A stretch of 64,000 nucleotides of DNA from Shinella sp. WSJ-2 (lineage in GTDB: Bacteria; Pseudomonadota; Alphaproteobacteria; Rhizobiales; Rhizobiaceae). A program made the position numbers and the translations under genes. This document shows positions 41,657-49,841 of the stretch, one piece after another. A model generated the notes under the pieces. The model saw only the letters and a program-made list of their open reading frames with translations. It was not told the DNA's origin and did not search any database. Where the stretch lies: positions 620,001 through 684,000 of the forward strand of contig NZ_QWBU01000001.1 of NCBI RefSeq assembly GCF_003432075.1, written 5' to 3'. Position 1 is the first letter of the stretch. Each line of letters begins with the position of its first letter.

Positions 41657-41918
41657 GGAATCGCGCATTGTCGAGACATTGACGCAACCTGTGATACGTG
41701 GGCAGAAGTCGGCCAACGTCGTGCTGACGGGCAGGCAGCTGTTCCCTCGGGAACACGATGAGGCCCCTGCTTGTGAGCAGATGCCATCACGGCGGGAATG
41801 AACTCGCCACCGAACTGCGGCGGCTAGACCTCCAACGTTTATGCAGCACTTTCAACCATCTGCGCCGCGGATGGCGGGTGGTCGCTGTTGTCGCAAACAC
41901 AGATCATGGGTGAGCAAA

Positions 41919-44900
41919 ATGGCAACGAAATACGGAACGGACGCATCGGAAACGCTGACCGGCGGCCTTGACCAGGATTACATCTACGGCCTGGGCGGTC
42001 ACGACAAGATCTACGGCCTGTTCGCACGCGACAACCTGTCGGGCGGCGACGGCAACGACACGCTGAGCGGCGGCTTCCAGGACGATGCGCTCTATGGCGA
42101 CCTCGGCACGGATACGCTGTCGGGCGGTCAGGGCGACGACACCCTTTCGGGAGGCGCCGGCGCCGATACGATGTCCGGCGGTCTAGGCGATGACCGCTTC
42201 ACCGATTACGCCATCGGCGACTGGAAGGGTGACGTCGTCGACGGCGGCCTTGGCATCGACACGGTCGACATCAACCTGCAATACAACACGGCCGGCATCA
42301 AATTCACGGTGCAGGATCCGACAAAGTCGGTCAGCATGTTCGGCTTCAACGTCAAGAACATCGAGCAATACTGGATCTCGGCCACCAATTTTGCCGACAC
42401 GCTGACCGGCGGCCAATGGAACGACCGCTTCTACGGGCAGGACGGGAATGACATATTGTCCGGCAATGGCGGCAACGACACCCTCGACGGCGGCGCCGGC
42501 AAGGACACGCTCTCGGGCGGCCAGGGTGACGATTATCTTTATGGCCGCGACGGCGAAGACAAACTCGACGGCAGCTATGGTGACGATGACATGCAGGGCG
42601 GCGCCGGCAACGACACCCTCATCGGCGGCAATGGCGACGATGCGCTCTACGGCGACGACGGCAATGACGTGCTCTCCGGCGGAAACGGCAACGACTACCT
42701 CTGGGCCGGCGAAGGCAACGACACGCTGAACGGCGGCGCGGGTGAGGACTACATCATCACCGGCAGCGGCAAGAACACGGTGAATGCTGGCGATGGCAAT
42801 GACGAAATCCTCATCACCCTGGGGGATGGCGCGGACAAGATCGACGGCGGCGCCGGCATCGACGAGATCGAGATCCGCAACATCTCGGGCAACTTCACCG
42901 CCAAGGCCTCGACGGTCGTCAACACGCTCGCCGACGGCACGACCATCGTCAATGTCGAGAATTACGATCTCTACGGCACGAACGACAAGAACACGATCGT
43001 CACCCTGGGCGGCAAGGACCACATCGTTACTTATGATGGCGACGACACGGTCAAGGCTGGCGCGGGCGACGATTCCATCGACGGCGGTGCGGGCAACGAT
43101 AAGCTCTATGGCGAAGCGGGCAACGACACGATCTTCGCCGGCTCCGGCAAGGACGCGATCGACGGCGGTTCGGGCACCGACACGGTTTACATCGACGTCT
43201 ACAGCTACCAGACGATCAACTACACGTTCGACGTCGTCAACGGCAAGGGAACGCTTTCGAACGGCACCTATGCGCAGAACACCGAGATCTTCAACGTCTT
43301 CACCTCCGCCTATGGCGACGACGTCCTCAAAGCTGGCGATGCCAAGAGCGTCTGGTTCAAGTCCTACAGCGGCAATGACCAGCTCTACGGCAGCGCCGGC
43401 GACGACCTGCTCGACAGCGGTCTCGGCAATGACAAGATCGTCGCCGGCAAGGGTGACGACGTGCTGTACGATCTCGGCGGCAACAACAACCTCTCGGCCG
43501 GCGACGGTGACGACGAGGTGCATCTGTCGATCTTCGAGGCCCATGCCGGCGGGGACACGACGACGCTCGATCTGGGCGCAGGCAACGACAGCGTGGAGTT
43601 CAATGCCGGCCTAGGCTACACCTTCGGCAAGCTCAATGCCGACGGCGGCACCGGCACCGACCTCGCCGTCATCGACCGTAACGAGACCACCAAGGCCCTC
43701 ACCTTCACGTTGAGCGCCAATGCCACGCTCGTCAACGGCGATGTCACGCTGAAGAATTTCGAGCGCATCTACATCACCGGCGGCTCCGGCGCCGACAAGT
43801 TCACCGGCGGCAACCTGTCGGATTCGCTCTCGGGCAACGACGGCAACGACACGCTTGTCGGGCTTGGCGGCGACGACTGGATCTACGGCGGCAACGGCCG
43901 CGACACGCTGAAGGGCGGAGACGGTTCCGATACGATCTGGGCGGCCGGTTCAAATGGCGACACGGATGCCGACACCATCGATGCGGGCGCCGGCAACGAC
44001 TACGTCCACATCAACAGCGGCGATACCGCAATCGGCGGCGCTGGCGCGGATACGGTCTATGTCGATGTCTCCTCGCTGACGAGCGGCGTCAAGTTCACCT
44101 TCGGCACCGGCACGGTTAAGGTCAACGGCAGCACCTCCTTCTCCGGCATGGAAATGCTCGACTTCACCGGCACGAAGGGCAACGACGTCGTGACCGGCGG
44201 CACGGGCAGCGACACCCTGCGCGGCAATGCCGGCAACGACACGCTCAACGGCGGCGGTGGCAAGGACTTTCTCTATGACGACGCCGGCAACGACACCCTG
44301 CTGGGCGGCGCAGGAGACGATGCGCTCACCCGTAACGAGTTTACCGGCAAGGATGTCTTCGACGGCGGCTCCGGCGTCGATACGTTGTACTTCAACTACT
44401 ACGGCTATGATGCTTCGGTTAAACTCGACCTGCTTGACAACACAAAGAACGACGGCCTTGCCCTCGGCTTGACGGTCAAGAACATCGAACGGATCTGGGG
44501 AACGAGCCAGGACGACGACATCAGGGGCTCGAATGCCAGCGAATGGATGTACGGCGGCAGCAAGGACGATATCCTGCAGGGCCGCGGCGGCGACGATACG
44601 CTGATCGGCGGTTCCGGCGGCGATCAGCTCACGGGCGGGGCGGGTAAGGACACGTTCCAGTTCAACTATCTCACCGATGGTGGCGACCAGATCACCGACT
44701 TCAAGCGCGGCGAAGACAAAATCGCCATCGACGACACCGCCTTCGGTATCAAGGCCGGAAGTACGATTAAGCTTGTGCTCGCCGACGACGCCGTCTTCAC
44801 GACATCAGGCCCGACGTTCCTCTACGAAAAGGATACGCACCGGCTCTGGTTCGACGCCGACGGCAAGGGCGGCGACAAGGAATCCGTCCTGCTTGCGACC

Positions 44901-44948
44901 CTGGACAACGTGACGACCCTCTCCACCAGCGATTTCCTTCTGGTCTGA
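41919..44948 (+). CDS. Large RTX calcium-binding protein (1009 aa)
   Basis: Acidic, probably type-I-secreted protein made almost wholly of RTX nonapeptides (GGxGxDxLx variants such as GGNGDDALYGDDGND). They are arranged in several blocks separated by beta-sandwich-like segments (DTVDINLQYNTAGIKFTVQD, TVYIDVYSYQTINYTFDVVN, TLYFNYYGYDASVKLDLLDN). The C-terminal secretion module (FQFNYLTDGGDQITDFKRGE through TLSTSDFLLV) ends in a hydrophobic DFLLV, like the DFIL of the other RTX protein here. There is no signal peptide and no catalytic domain. Start ATG at 41919 has a weak GGGTGAG site. Likely a surface or matrix protein; no exporter genes nearby. Confidence 0.85.
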   Translation: MATKYGTDASETLTGGLDQDYIYGLGGHDKIYGLFARDNLSGGDGNDTLSGGFQDDALYGDLGTDTLSGGQGDDTLSGGAGADTMSGGLGDDRFTDYAIGDWKGDVVDGGLGIDTVDINLQYNTAGIKFTVQDPTKSVSMFGFNVKNIEQYWISATNFADTLTGGQWNDRFYGQDGNDILSGNGGNDTLDGGAGKDTLSGGQGDDYLYGRDGEDKLDGSYGDDDMQGGAGNDTLIGGNGDDALYGDDGNDVLSGGNGNDYLWAGEGNDTLNGGAGEDYIITGSGKNTVNAGDGNDEILITLGDGADKIDGGAGIDEIEIRNISGNFTAKASTVVNTLADGTTIVNVENYDLYGTNDKNTIVTLGGKDHIVTYDGDDTVKAGAGDDSIDGGAGNDKLYGEAGNDTIFAGSGKDAIDGGSGTDTVYIDVYSYQTINYTFDVVNGKGTLSNGTYAQNTEIFNVFTSAYGDDVLKAGDAKSVWFKSYSGNDQLYGSAGDDLLDSGLGNDKIVAGKGDDVLYDLGGNNNLSAGDGDDEVHLSIFEAHAGGDTTTLDLGAGNDSVEFNAGLGYTFGKLNADGGTGTDLAVIDRNETTKALTFTLSANATLVNGDVTLKNFERIYITGGSGADKFTGGNLSDSLSGNDGNDTLVGLGGDDWIYGGNGRDTLKGGDGSDTIWAAGSNGDTDADTIDAGAGNDYVHINSGDTAIGGAGADTVYVDVSSLTSGVKFTFGTGTVKVNGSTSFSGMEMLDFTGTKGNDVVTGGTGSDTLRGNAGNDTLNGGGGKDFLYDDAGNDTLLGGAGDDALTRNEFTGKDVFDGGSGVDTLYFNYYGYDASVKLDLLDNTKNDGLALGLTVKNIERIWGTSQDDDIRGSNASEWMYGGSKDDILQGRGGDDTLIGGSGGDQLTGGAGKDTFQFNYLTDGGDQITDFKRGEDKIAIDDTAFGIKAGSTIKLVLADDAVFTTSGPTFLYEKDTHRLWFDADGKGGDKESVLLATLDNVTTLSTSDFLLV

Positions 44949-44989
44949 TAGCAGCCCATTGCCAACCCGCTGATTACGCCCTGCGCTCT

Positions 44990-45023
44990 TCGAACGCGTG
45001 CTGCCAAGGAAGCCCGCGTTCGA
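44990..45023 (+). terminator. Hairpin downstream of the large RTX gene
   Basis: TCGAACGCG and CGCGTTCGA form a nine-pair stem with a 16-base loop, followed by GTGTTTC. A weak terminator is likely. Confidence 0.5.
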
Positions 45024-45122
45024 GTGTTTCAACACAAGACATCCGTCAAAATCATTGTTGGTATTTTCCTCAAACAGCGAATCACGCCAACAAACGGCCA
45101 GACAAAGCGCCGAAACCCATTG

Positions 45123-45179
45123 AAAAACCGCGATTATCTCGCATCCCATCATCCAAGCTGGACTATATTGGATGATGGG
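45123..45179 (-). terminator. Terminator of the tRNA gene with a 12-bp hairpin
   Basis: Downstream of the tRNA on its strand, CCCATCATCCAA / TTGGATGATGGG form a perfect 12-pair hairpin (45145-45179). A small GCGA/TCGC hairpin then leads into TTTTT (45123-45127). The first hairpin may help 3' processing. Confidence 0.7.
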
Positions 45180-45182
45180 GAA

Positions 45183-45258
45183 TGGTGGGCCCGGAGGGAC
45201 TCGAACCCCCAACCAAGCGGTTATGAGCCGCCGGCTCTAACCATTGAGCTACAGGCCC
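45183..45258 (-). tRNA. tRNA-Ile2 (anticodon CAU, lysidine-modified)
   Basis: A 76-base cloverleaf including encoded CCA. The acceptor stem pairs GGGCCTG with CGGGCCC (one U-G), followed by discriminator A. D-arm AGCTCAATGGTTAGAGC, anticodon arm GCGG-CTCATAA-CCGC, and T-arm GGGGGTTCGAGTCCCTC are complete. Although CAT would read AUG, the body (CTCATAA with CGCTTGGT after it) resembles tRNA-Ile2 of E. coli rather than elongator or initiator Met. TilS should convert C34 to lysidine so that it reads AUA. Confidence 0.93.
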
Positions 45259-45413
45259 GATCCGGCAGTTTGCCGGGGCCGTCGGTCAATGGCGGCCGAC
45301 GGTGGAAAATCGTCTAGACGAAATCGGGCTTCCTCACAAGCGCTGCCGTATTCTCTACACAATGACAATAGAAGAACGGTGCAAGGGACACAACTATCAG
45401 GAGATATTCCAAT

Positions 45414-46172
45414 ATGGCCCACGGAATCCTCGGCCGCCGCACCGGCGCCGGCCTTGTCGCACTCTCGCTTGCTCTCGCCGCCGCCCTGCCCCTTGCCGCG
45501 AAGGCGGAAGACAGTGCCAAGCCGCGCGAAGCGACGATCGTCGTGACCGGCGAAGGTTCAGCCGAGGTCGCGCCCGATATGGCGCTGATCGATCTCGGCG
45601 TCGTGAAGGATGCCAAGACCGCCCGCGAGGCGCTCGACGCCAACAACAAGGCCATGGCGGACATGCTCGCCGCACTGAAGGAAGCAGGCATCGCGGAACG
45701 CGACCTGCAGACGTCAGGCTTCATGATCAACCCGCAGTACCAGTATCCGCAGAGCTCGAACGGCGAAAACCCGCCGCCGGTTCTGACCGGTTTCCAGGTC
45801 ACCAATACCGTGACGCTGCGCGTGCGCGATCTCTCCAAGCTCGGCGAGATCATGGACAAGGCCGTAACGCTCGGCGCTAACCAGGGCGGTGGTATCCGCT
45901 TCACCAACGACAAGCCGGAAACGGCTGTCAGCGCGGCGCGCAAGAAGGCCGTCGAGAATGCCATGGCCAAGGCCAAGGAACTAACCGACGCCGCGGGCGT
46001 CGGCCTTGGCCGCGTTCTGGAAATCTCGGAAACGAGCTATCGCGCAGAGCCGATGCCGATGATGCGCGCTATGGCCAAGGACTATGCTGCCGAAGGCGGC
46101 GCCGTTCCGCTCGCGACCGGCGAAAACAGCTACTCCGTCGTCGTCAACGTGACCTTCGCCCTCGGCAAGTGA
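45414..46172 (+). CDS. SIMPL domain (DUF541) periplasmic protein
   Basis: Exported protein of 252 residues with a signal peptide (GAGLVALSLALAAALPLAAKA). The SIMPL/BP26 domain follows: IVVTGEGSAEVAPDMALIDL, then a DLQTSGFMINPQY segment, FQVTNTVTLRVRDLSKLGEI, and the C-terminal NSYSVVVNVTFAL strand. Relatives such as Brucella BP26 form periplasmic channel-like oligomers of unclear role. AGGAG lies about ten bases before the ATG. A strong terminator follows. Confidence 0.9.
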   Translation: MAHGILGRRTGAGLVALSLALAAALPLAAKAEDSAKPREATIVVTGEGSAEVAPDMALIDLGVVKDAKTAREALDANNKAMADMLAALKEAGIAERDLQTSGFMINPQYQYPQSSNGENPPPVLTGFQVTNTVTLRVRDLSKLGEIMDKAVTLGANQGGGIRFTNDKPETAVSAARKKAVENAMAKAKELTDAAGVGLGRVLEISETSYRAEPMPMMRAMAKDYAAEGGAVPLATGENSYSVVVNVTFALGK

Positions 46173-46197
46173 TCGGCACGAAACGGGATGCATGACA

Positions 46198-46225
46198 GGG
46201 GCCGGGAAACCGGCCCCCTTTTTTT
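46198..46225 (+). terminator. Strong terminator after the SIMPL gene
   Basis: GGGGCCGG-GAAA-CCGGCCCC forms a perfect eight-pair stem with a GNRA loop, followed by seven T. The rest of the gap up to 46394 has no gene; a TATAAT at 46275-46280 lacks a good -35. Confidence 0.92.
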
Positions 46226-46394
46226 GCCCGGTAAACGGCCAGCGTACACGGTAAAGATACGTTCGAACCGTTGGTATAATCGATGCATAAATGTGTGAGG
46301 CGATCGACCGCGTTTCCGTCTGACGACTCCCTTGCGAGCGGCCGGTTTATCGCCGATGTGCGCCTACCGACGCCCTGCCCGGCGGCCAATATGC

Positions 46395-46423
46395 AAAAAC
46401 CCCCTCGGCTTTCGCCGAGAGGG
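46395..46423 (-). terminator. Terminator of the WDR-repeat protein gene
   Basis: On the minus strand CTCGGC-GAAA-GCCGAG, extended by three C-G pairs after a bulge, is followed by a GGTTTTT run at 46395-46401. Confidence 0.75.
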
Positions 46424-46497
46424 TGACCGTTCGCCGGCCGGGGGTGACAAGACGAACGGCTTTCGTTCAGGCAGCGGCCGGAAGACCGGCCCGCCCC

Positions 46498-46914
46498 TTA
46501 ACGCCAGAGAACCGGGCAGTGACGGTCGTTTGCAAAAACCACGCGGCTATAGTCACCACGCCGGAAGCCTTCGACGACCACCTTGCGGCGATCCACCGCG
46601 ACGACCTGGGCGCGGCGCAGGCCGAGATCACGGGCTTTCGCCACCGCGAAGCCGAGGGAGCAGCGACCGCCGCGATCCCAGTCGCGCGGGCGATCCCAGC
46701 GCTCGCGACGATCCCAGCGGCCACGACGGTCCCAGCGGTCCTCGCGATCCCAGCCACCACGGCCATAATCCTGAATTTCGAGGAAGCCGTTGCGATAGCC
46801 GACCTGCTCGATCGAGAGGTTGATGTCGGCAGCGGATGCGGCCGGAGCAACTGCCGTCAAGGCGCCGAGGCCGAGAAGGGCGGCGAGCATGGTCTTTTTC
46901 AGAAAATGGGTCAT
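46498..46914 (-). CDS. Secreted basic protein with WDR repeats
   Basis: Protein of 138 residues. Signal peptide (KKTMLAALLGLGALTAVAPAASA) is followed by a short domain (DINLSIEQVGYRNGFLEIQD). A central low-complexity array follows, about 35 residues long: W-D-R followed by basic residues, repeated six times. The C-terminal domain is basic (CSLGFAVAKARDLGLRRAQV) with a second Cys near the end. Proteins of this look are common in rhizobia as uncharacterised secreted proteins. The repeat may bind anionic polymers or the peptidoglycan; that is inference. Confidence 0.75.
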   Translation of the reverse strand: MTHFLKKTMLAALLGLGALTAVAPAASAADINLSIEQVGYRNGFLEIQDYGRGGWDREDRWDRRGRWDRRERWDRPRDWDRGGRCSLGFAVAKARDLGLRRAQVVAVDRRKVVVEGFRRGDYSRVVFANDRHCPVLWR

Positions 46915-47026
46915 CGGAGGTCTCCTGTTCGCTCTGCCCTGGCCGTCTTGCGTCGGGCGATTGAGGAGACCTTAGTGCCGCGTGCCTGAACGCAGCCCGA
47001 AGCGGCCGTTCAGCTTGCGTTCAACT

Positions 47027-47374
47027 TCATGAACCGGTGAAGAAGGCCATGCGGGTGATGGCCCCATCTTCGAGCTCCAGCAGCAGGATTTTTTCCTTGG
47101 AATAGCTGCCGCTTGGGGAGCTCCCGCGGGCCGTGAGGCGGATAGCGAGATTGTTGCCGAGCGGATCGCTCATCAACAGAGCATCCTGGTAGGTTTCGTC
47201 ATGGTCCGCAAAATGCCGGGCAAGGCGGTCACGCAAGGCTTCGCGCCCATTGTCGTTGCCCTCGCCGATCCCGGAAATCGCGACATCCTCATTCACCTTG
47301 GCGGCAAGCGACGCGAAATCGCGGGCGTTCAGCGCTTCGATCACGGCATGAGTGACGCTTTCGGTGTTTGCCAT
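47027..47374 (-). CDS. NTF2-like (SnoaL-type) protein
   Basis: Soluble protein of 115 residues with the NTF2-like pattern: an N-terminal helix (ESVTHAVIEALNARDFASLA), VNEDVAISGIG, and a final sheet (KEKILLLELEDGAITRMAFF). AAAGGAGG precedes the ATG at 47374. Enzymes and binding proteins share this cone fold, so the activity is unknown. A consensus general-stress promoter sits immediately upstream. Confidence 0.75.
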   Translation of the reverse strand: MANTESVTHAVIEALNARDFASLAAKVNEDVAISGIGEGNDNGREALRDRLARHFADHDETYQDALLMSDPLGNNLAIRLTARGSSPSGSYSKEKILLLELEDGAITRMAFFTGS

Positions 47375-47403
47375 GAAGGCCTCCTTTCCTGGGTCGCCGC
47401 AGC

Positions 47404-47429
47404 AACGGTTCATCCCGCAAATCGGTTCC
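47404..47429 (-). promoter_or_regulatory. EcfG/RpoE2-type promoter of the NTF2-like gene
   Basis: GGAAC (47425-47429) and CGTT (47404-47407), read on the minus strand, are spaced 17 bases, an exact consensus match. The start codon is 30 bases further on. Confidence 0.75.
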
Positions 47430-47430
47430 G

Positions 47431-47853
47431 TCAAGAGCCGAGATGCAGGACGATTTCGCGGCGGTGCGGCCGGTCGCGATGTTCGAAGAGATAAAGGCCC
47501 TGCCAGGTGCCGAGCACTAGCCGGCCGCCCATAATGGGAATGCCGATGGAGACCTGGGTAAGCGCCGCCTTGATATGGGCCGGCATGTCATCCGGCCCCT
47601 CCAGCGTGTGCACGATCCAGCGCATGCTCGGAGCGTCGGACGGCGGCACGAGGCGACGGAAGAACTCGTCGAGATCGCGCCGCACATCCGGGTCGGCATT
47701 TTCCTGGATGAGCAGCGAGCAGGAGGTGTGGCGCACGAAGACGGTGAGCAGGCCCGTTTCCAGGCCTGCATCGCGCACGAAGGTCTCGACCTCGCCGGTG
47801 AACTCGTAAAGCCCCTGCCCGCGGGTCGGAAGCGTCAGGATCGTCTGCGGCAT
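47431..47853 (-). CDS. yjbQ: YjbQ-family protein (UPF0047)
   Basis: Protein of 140 residues matching the YjbQ/UPF0047 family throughout: GLLTVFVRHTSCSLLIQENAD with the metal-binding His and conserved Glu, then MRWIVHTLEGPDDMPAHIK, and the C-terminal GTWQGLYLFEHRDRPHRR. Members are weak thiamine-phosphate synthases in vitro; the physiological role is open. It begins seven bases after the small membrane ORF and is probably co-transcribed with it. Confidence 0.92.
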   Translation of the reverse strand: MPQTILTLPTRGQGLYEFTGEVETFVRDAGLETGLLTVFVRHTSCSLLIQENADPDVRRDLDEFFRRLVPPSDAPSMRWIVHTLEGPDDMPAHIKAALTQVSIGIPIMGGRLVLGTWQGLYLFEHRDRPHRREIVLHLGS

Positions 47854-47860
47854 CCGTGCC

Positions 47861-47986
47861 TCAGCCGATCGCCCAGAACACGCCGCCGACGATTACGATG
47901 AAGGCCAGAATCACGCCCATGAAGCGAGCGAGGCCCATATTCGTATCCGTCGTATCACCGACGATGGCGTAATAGAGATCGAGCAT
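47861..47986 (-). CDS. Small membrane protein (41 aa)
   Basis: AAAGGCC lies before the ATG at 47984-47986. The product begins MLDLYYAIVGDTTDTNMG and has one membrane span (FMGVILAFIVIVGGVFWAIG) reaching the C-terminus. The clear codon structure, ribosome site and tight spacing to yjbQ (seven bases) support a real small gene. Function unknown. Confidence 0.65.
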   Translation of the reverse strand: MLDLYYAIVGDTTDTNMGLARFMGVILAFIVIVGGVFWAIG

Positions 47987-48036
47987 GGCAAGGCCTTTCT
48001 TCTGGTAGGCTCCGTGATAGCCCAGCTACGCCGGCC

Positions 48037-48390
48037 TCACAACTCGACGATCGCCTGGAAGCCGCCATAGATCATGCGCTTGCCGTCGAAGACATCCTTC
48101 CAGTCGTCGCCCTTCAGCCGCTCGTCGGCCATCACCTTGGCGACGATTTCGTCGCGTCTTTCGCGGGATTCGTAGGTAATCCAGGAGAAGATCACGATCT
48201 CCTCCTCCTTCGCCTGCACGGCGCGTGGAAACGAGGTGAGCTCGCCATAGGGCACGTCGTCGCCGATGCATTCGACATAATCGATCGCGCCATGTTCTTT
48301 CCAGACGGCGCCGGCCGTGCGCGCCATCGCCTTGTAGGCCTCTATATTGGCCTTTGGCACGGCGAGCAGAAATCCATCCACATAGGTCAT
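48037..48390 (-). CDS. DUF1428 family protein
   Basis: Soluble protein of 117 residues with the DUF1428 pattern of two alpha-beta ferredoxin-like halves: TYVDGFLLAVPKANIEAYKA, then WKEHGAIDYVECIGDD, VIFSWITYESRERRDEI and a closing KRMIYGGFQAI. GGAGGAG precedes the ATG at 48390. Members resemble dimeric alpha-beta barrel proteins; no activity is established. Confidence 0.88.
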   Translation of the reverse strand: MTYVDGFLLAVPKANIEAYKAMARTAGAVWKEHGAIDYVECIGDDVPYGELTSFPRAVQAKEEEIVIFSWITYESRERRDEIVAKVMADERLKGDDWKDVFDGKRMIYGGFQAIVEL

Positions 48391-48548
48391 AATCGTCTCC
48401 TCCTTCGGTTTGGGACCTTCAGAGGACGTGGGGCACCGAGCCGATCCGACAAGGGGGATAAGATTTTTCCGGTCGACGCATCTATTGACAACCGCGAGGT
48501 ATTCCCACGAGTAATACAACTCTAAAGGTGTATATCGATGGTGCGGAC

Positions 48549-48920
48549 ATGGCTTTCCCTGTTTCAGAAGACAAAATCGACGCAGTGGAAACGGCATTGG
48601 GACGCGCCCTGCCCGCATCTCTCAGGGCGCACCTGAAAAATCAAAACGGTGGGGATATTGTCGCGGCGGATGATGATTGGATACTTCATCCTGTCCGTGA
48701 TGATTCCGATCGCAAGCGCCTCGCCAGAACGGCAAACGACATCGTGCGCGAAACCAAGACGGCACGCAACGATAGCGGTTTTCCGGCAGATGGCATCGCC
48801 ATAGCGTCAAACGGAACAGGGGACCGGTTGGTTCTGCTTCCTCAACCAAACTCTATTTTTCATTGGGACCACGAGACGCGAACCGTGGCCGAAGTGACCG
48901 TCGAATGGGACATGGCGTAA
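48549..48920 (+). CDS. SMI1/KNR4-type protein
   Basis: Protein of 123 residues. The N-terminus (SEDKIDAVETALGRALPASL, then LKNQNGGDI) is the characteristic SMI1/KNR4 start. A GIAIASNGTGDRLVLLP strand and a final HWDHETRTVAEVTVEWD complete the fold. In bacteria many such proteins are immunity proteins of polymorphic toxins, but no toxin gene is adjacent. A GTG start at 48528 is an alternative. It is isolated between leftward genes. Confidence 0.8.
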   Translation: MAFPVSEDKIDAVETALGRALPASLRAHLKNQNGGDIVAADDDWILHPVRDDSDRKRLARTANDIVRETKTARNDSGFPADGIAIASNGTGDRLVLLPQPNSIFHWDHETRTVAEVTVEWDMA

Positions 48921-48966
48921 CCCTGCCCCTCCTCGCGCCGCGATCGGACGGCGGCTCCCAAGCCCG

Positions 48967-49539
48967 TTACCAAGCGCCGCAATTCCTCAGCTGGCGCGAG
49001 TAATTGGAAGCCATGTTGGCGGCTCGTTTCGCACCGGCCTTTGCCGTGGCGCTCCAGTTGCCGCGCGAATAGCCGCCATGACCGTGGTAATAGGCGATGT
49101 AGAGCCGGTAGGTATCGTTGAGCGCGATGCCGTTCTTGCGGTTGCTCTCGGCATGGTACCAGGCGATGAAGCGGATCGCATCCTTGAAATCGGTGCGCTT
49201 GGCCATCCAGCGGCCGGTTACACGCTTGTAGCTTGCCCAGGTGCCATCGAGCGCCTGCGAGAAACCGAGCGCCGTCGACTGGCGCTTCCACGGAATGAAG
49301 CCAAAGAGCTTGGTGCGCGGCGGGCGGGCATTATGGCGGAAGCCGGATTCGGTATAGATCGTCGCCATCAGCACGGCGACGGGAACGCCATATTCGCGCT
49401 CGGCACTGTAGGCGGCACGCCGCCAGTTGTCGAAAAAGCCGTCGCGCTGCTCGAAGATAGCACAGGCATTCTGCGTCTGTCTTGGAACCGACGCACAGCC
49501 AGCGAGCAGCAGGAGGACGACGATCAATACGCAACGCAT
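48967..49539 (-). CDS. Lytic transglycosylase-like lipoprotein
   Basis: Lipoprotein of 190 residues with lipobox LLLAGC (Cys15). The SLT-type domain shows MATIYTESGFRHNA with the catalytic-type Glu, then GFSQALDGTWASYKR and AIRFIAWYHAESNR, and the closing LYIAYYHGHGGYSRGNW. These segments follow the usual order of a peptidoglycan lytic transglycosylase. Paired cysteines (near 26 and at the penultimate GAW end) may form a disulfide. Acts at the outer membrane on murein. Confidence 0.85.
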   Translation of the reverse strand: MRCVLIVVLLLLAGCASVPRQTQNACAIFEQRDGFFDNWRRAAYSAEREYGVPVAVLMATIYTESGFRHNARPPRTKLFGFIPWKRQSTALGFSQALDGTWASYKRVTGRWMAKRTDFKDAIRFIAWYHAESNRKNGIALNDTYRLYIAYYHGHGGYSRGNWSATAKAGAKRAANMASNYSRQLRNCGAW

Positions 49540-49841
49540 CGCTAATCCTCGAAAATTTCCGGATATTTATAATTGGTAAATCTTAAGGATTGGTTTTGAT
49601 TCAACTGCGGTTCATCGCCTTCCATTCACAGACGTGATCCGCCCATCAAATATGCAAATGCATTATTTTGTTGCGTTTTTTGCCCTCGCGGCCTAATCAA
49701 TCTGCAGCACGCCGGGCCTTCGCGCATGATTGTTCCGGACCGTGATTTGCCCCCTCCCCACCGGATTTCGCCATGCGCCATCCGGGCGCGGGTTGGTTTG
49801 CGACCGGGCCTTCCAAGGTCCCAAGTTCAGGAGAACGCCCC
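49540..49841. other. AT-rich divergent intergenic region
   Basis: About 300 bases between the leftward transglycosylase and the rightward binding-protein gene. The left 150 bases are markedly AT-rich (TATTTATAATTGG, then TATGCAAATGCATTATTTTG), as expected for promoters. No ORF with a ribosome site and no strong repeat was seen. Confidence 0.5.

Noticed and set aside
42183-43544. Antisense frame and dense DNA repeats in the large RTX gene, considered as a repeat array
   Set aside because: The repetition follows the RTX nonapeptide code with variable spacing; there are no identical repeats with unique spacers as in CRISPR.
45183-45258. tRNA gene considered as an integration site of a mobile element
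   Set aside because: No integrase, no direct repeat of the tRNA 3' end and no compositional break on either side.
46275-46280. TATAAT element considered as a small-RNA promoter
   Set aside because: No acceptable -35 at 16-18 bases and no plus-strand terminator; the downstream hairpin has its T-run on the minus strand.
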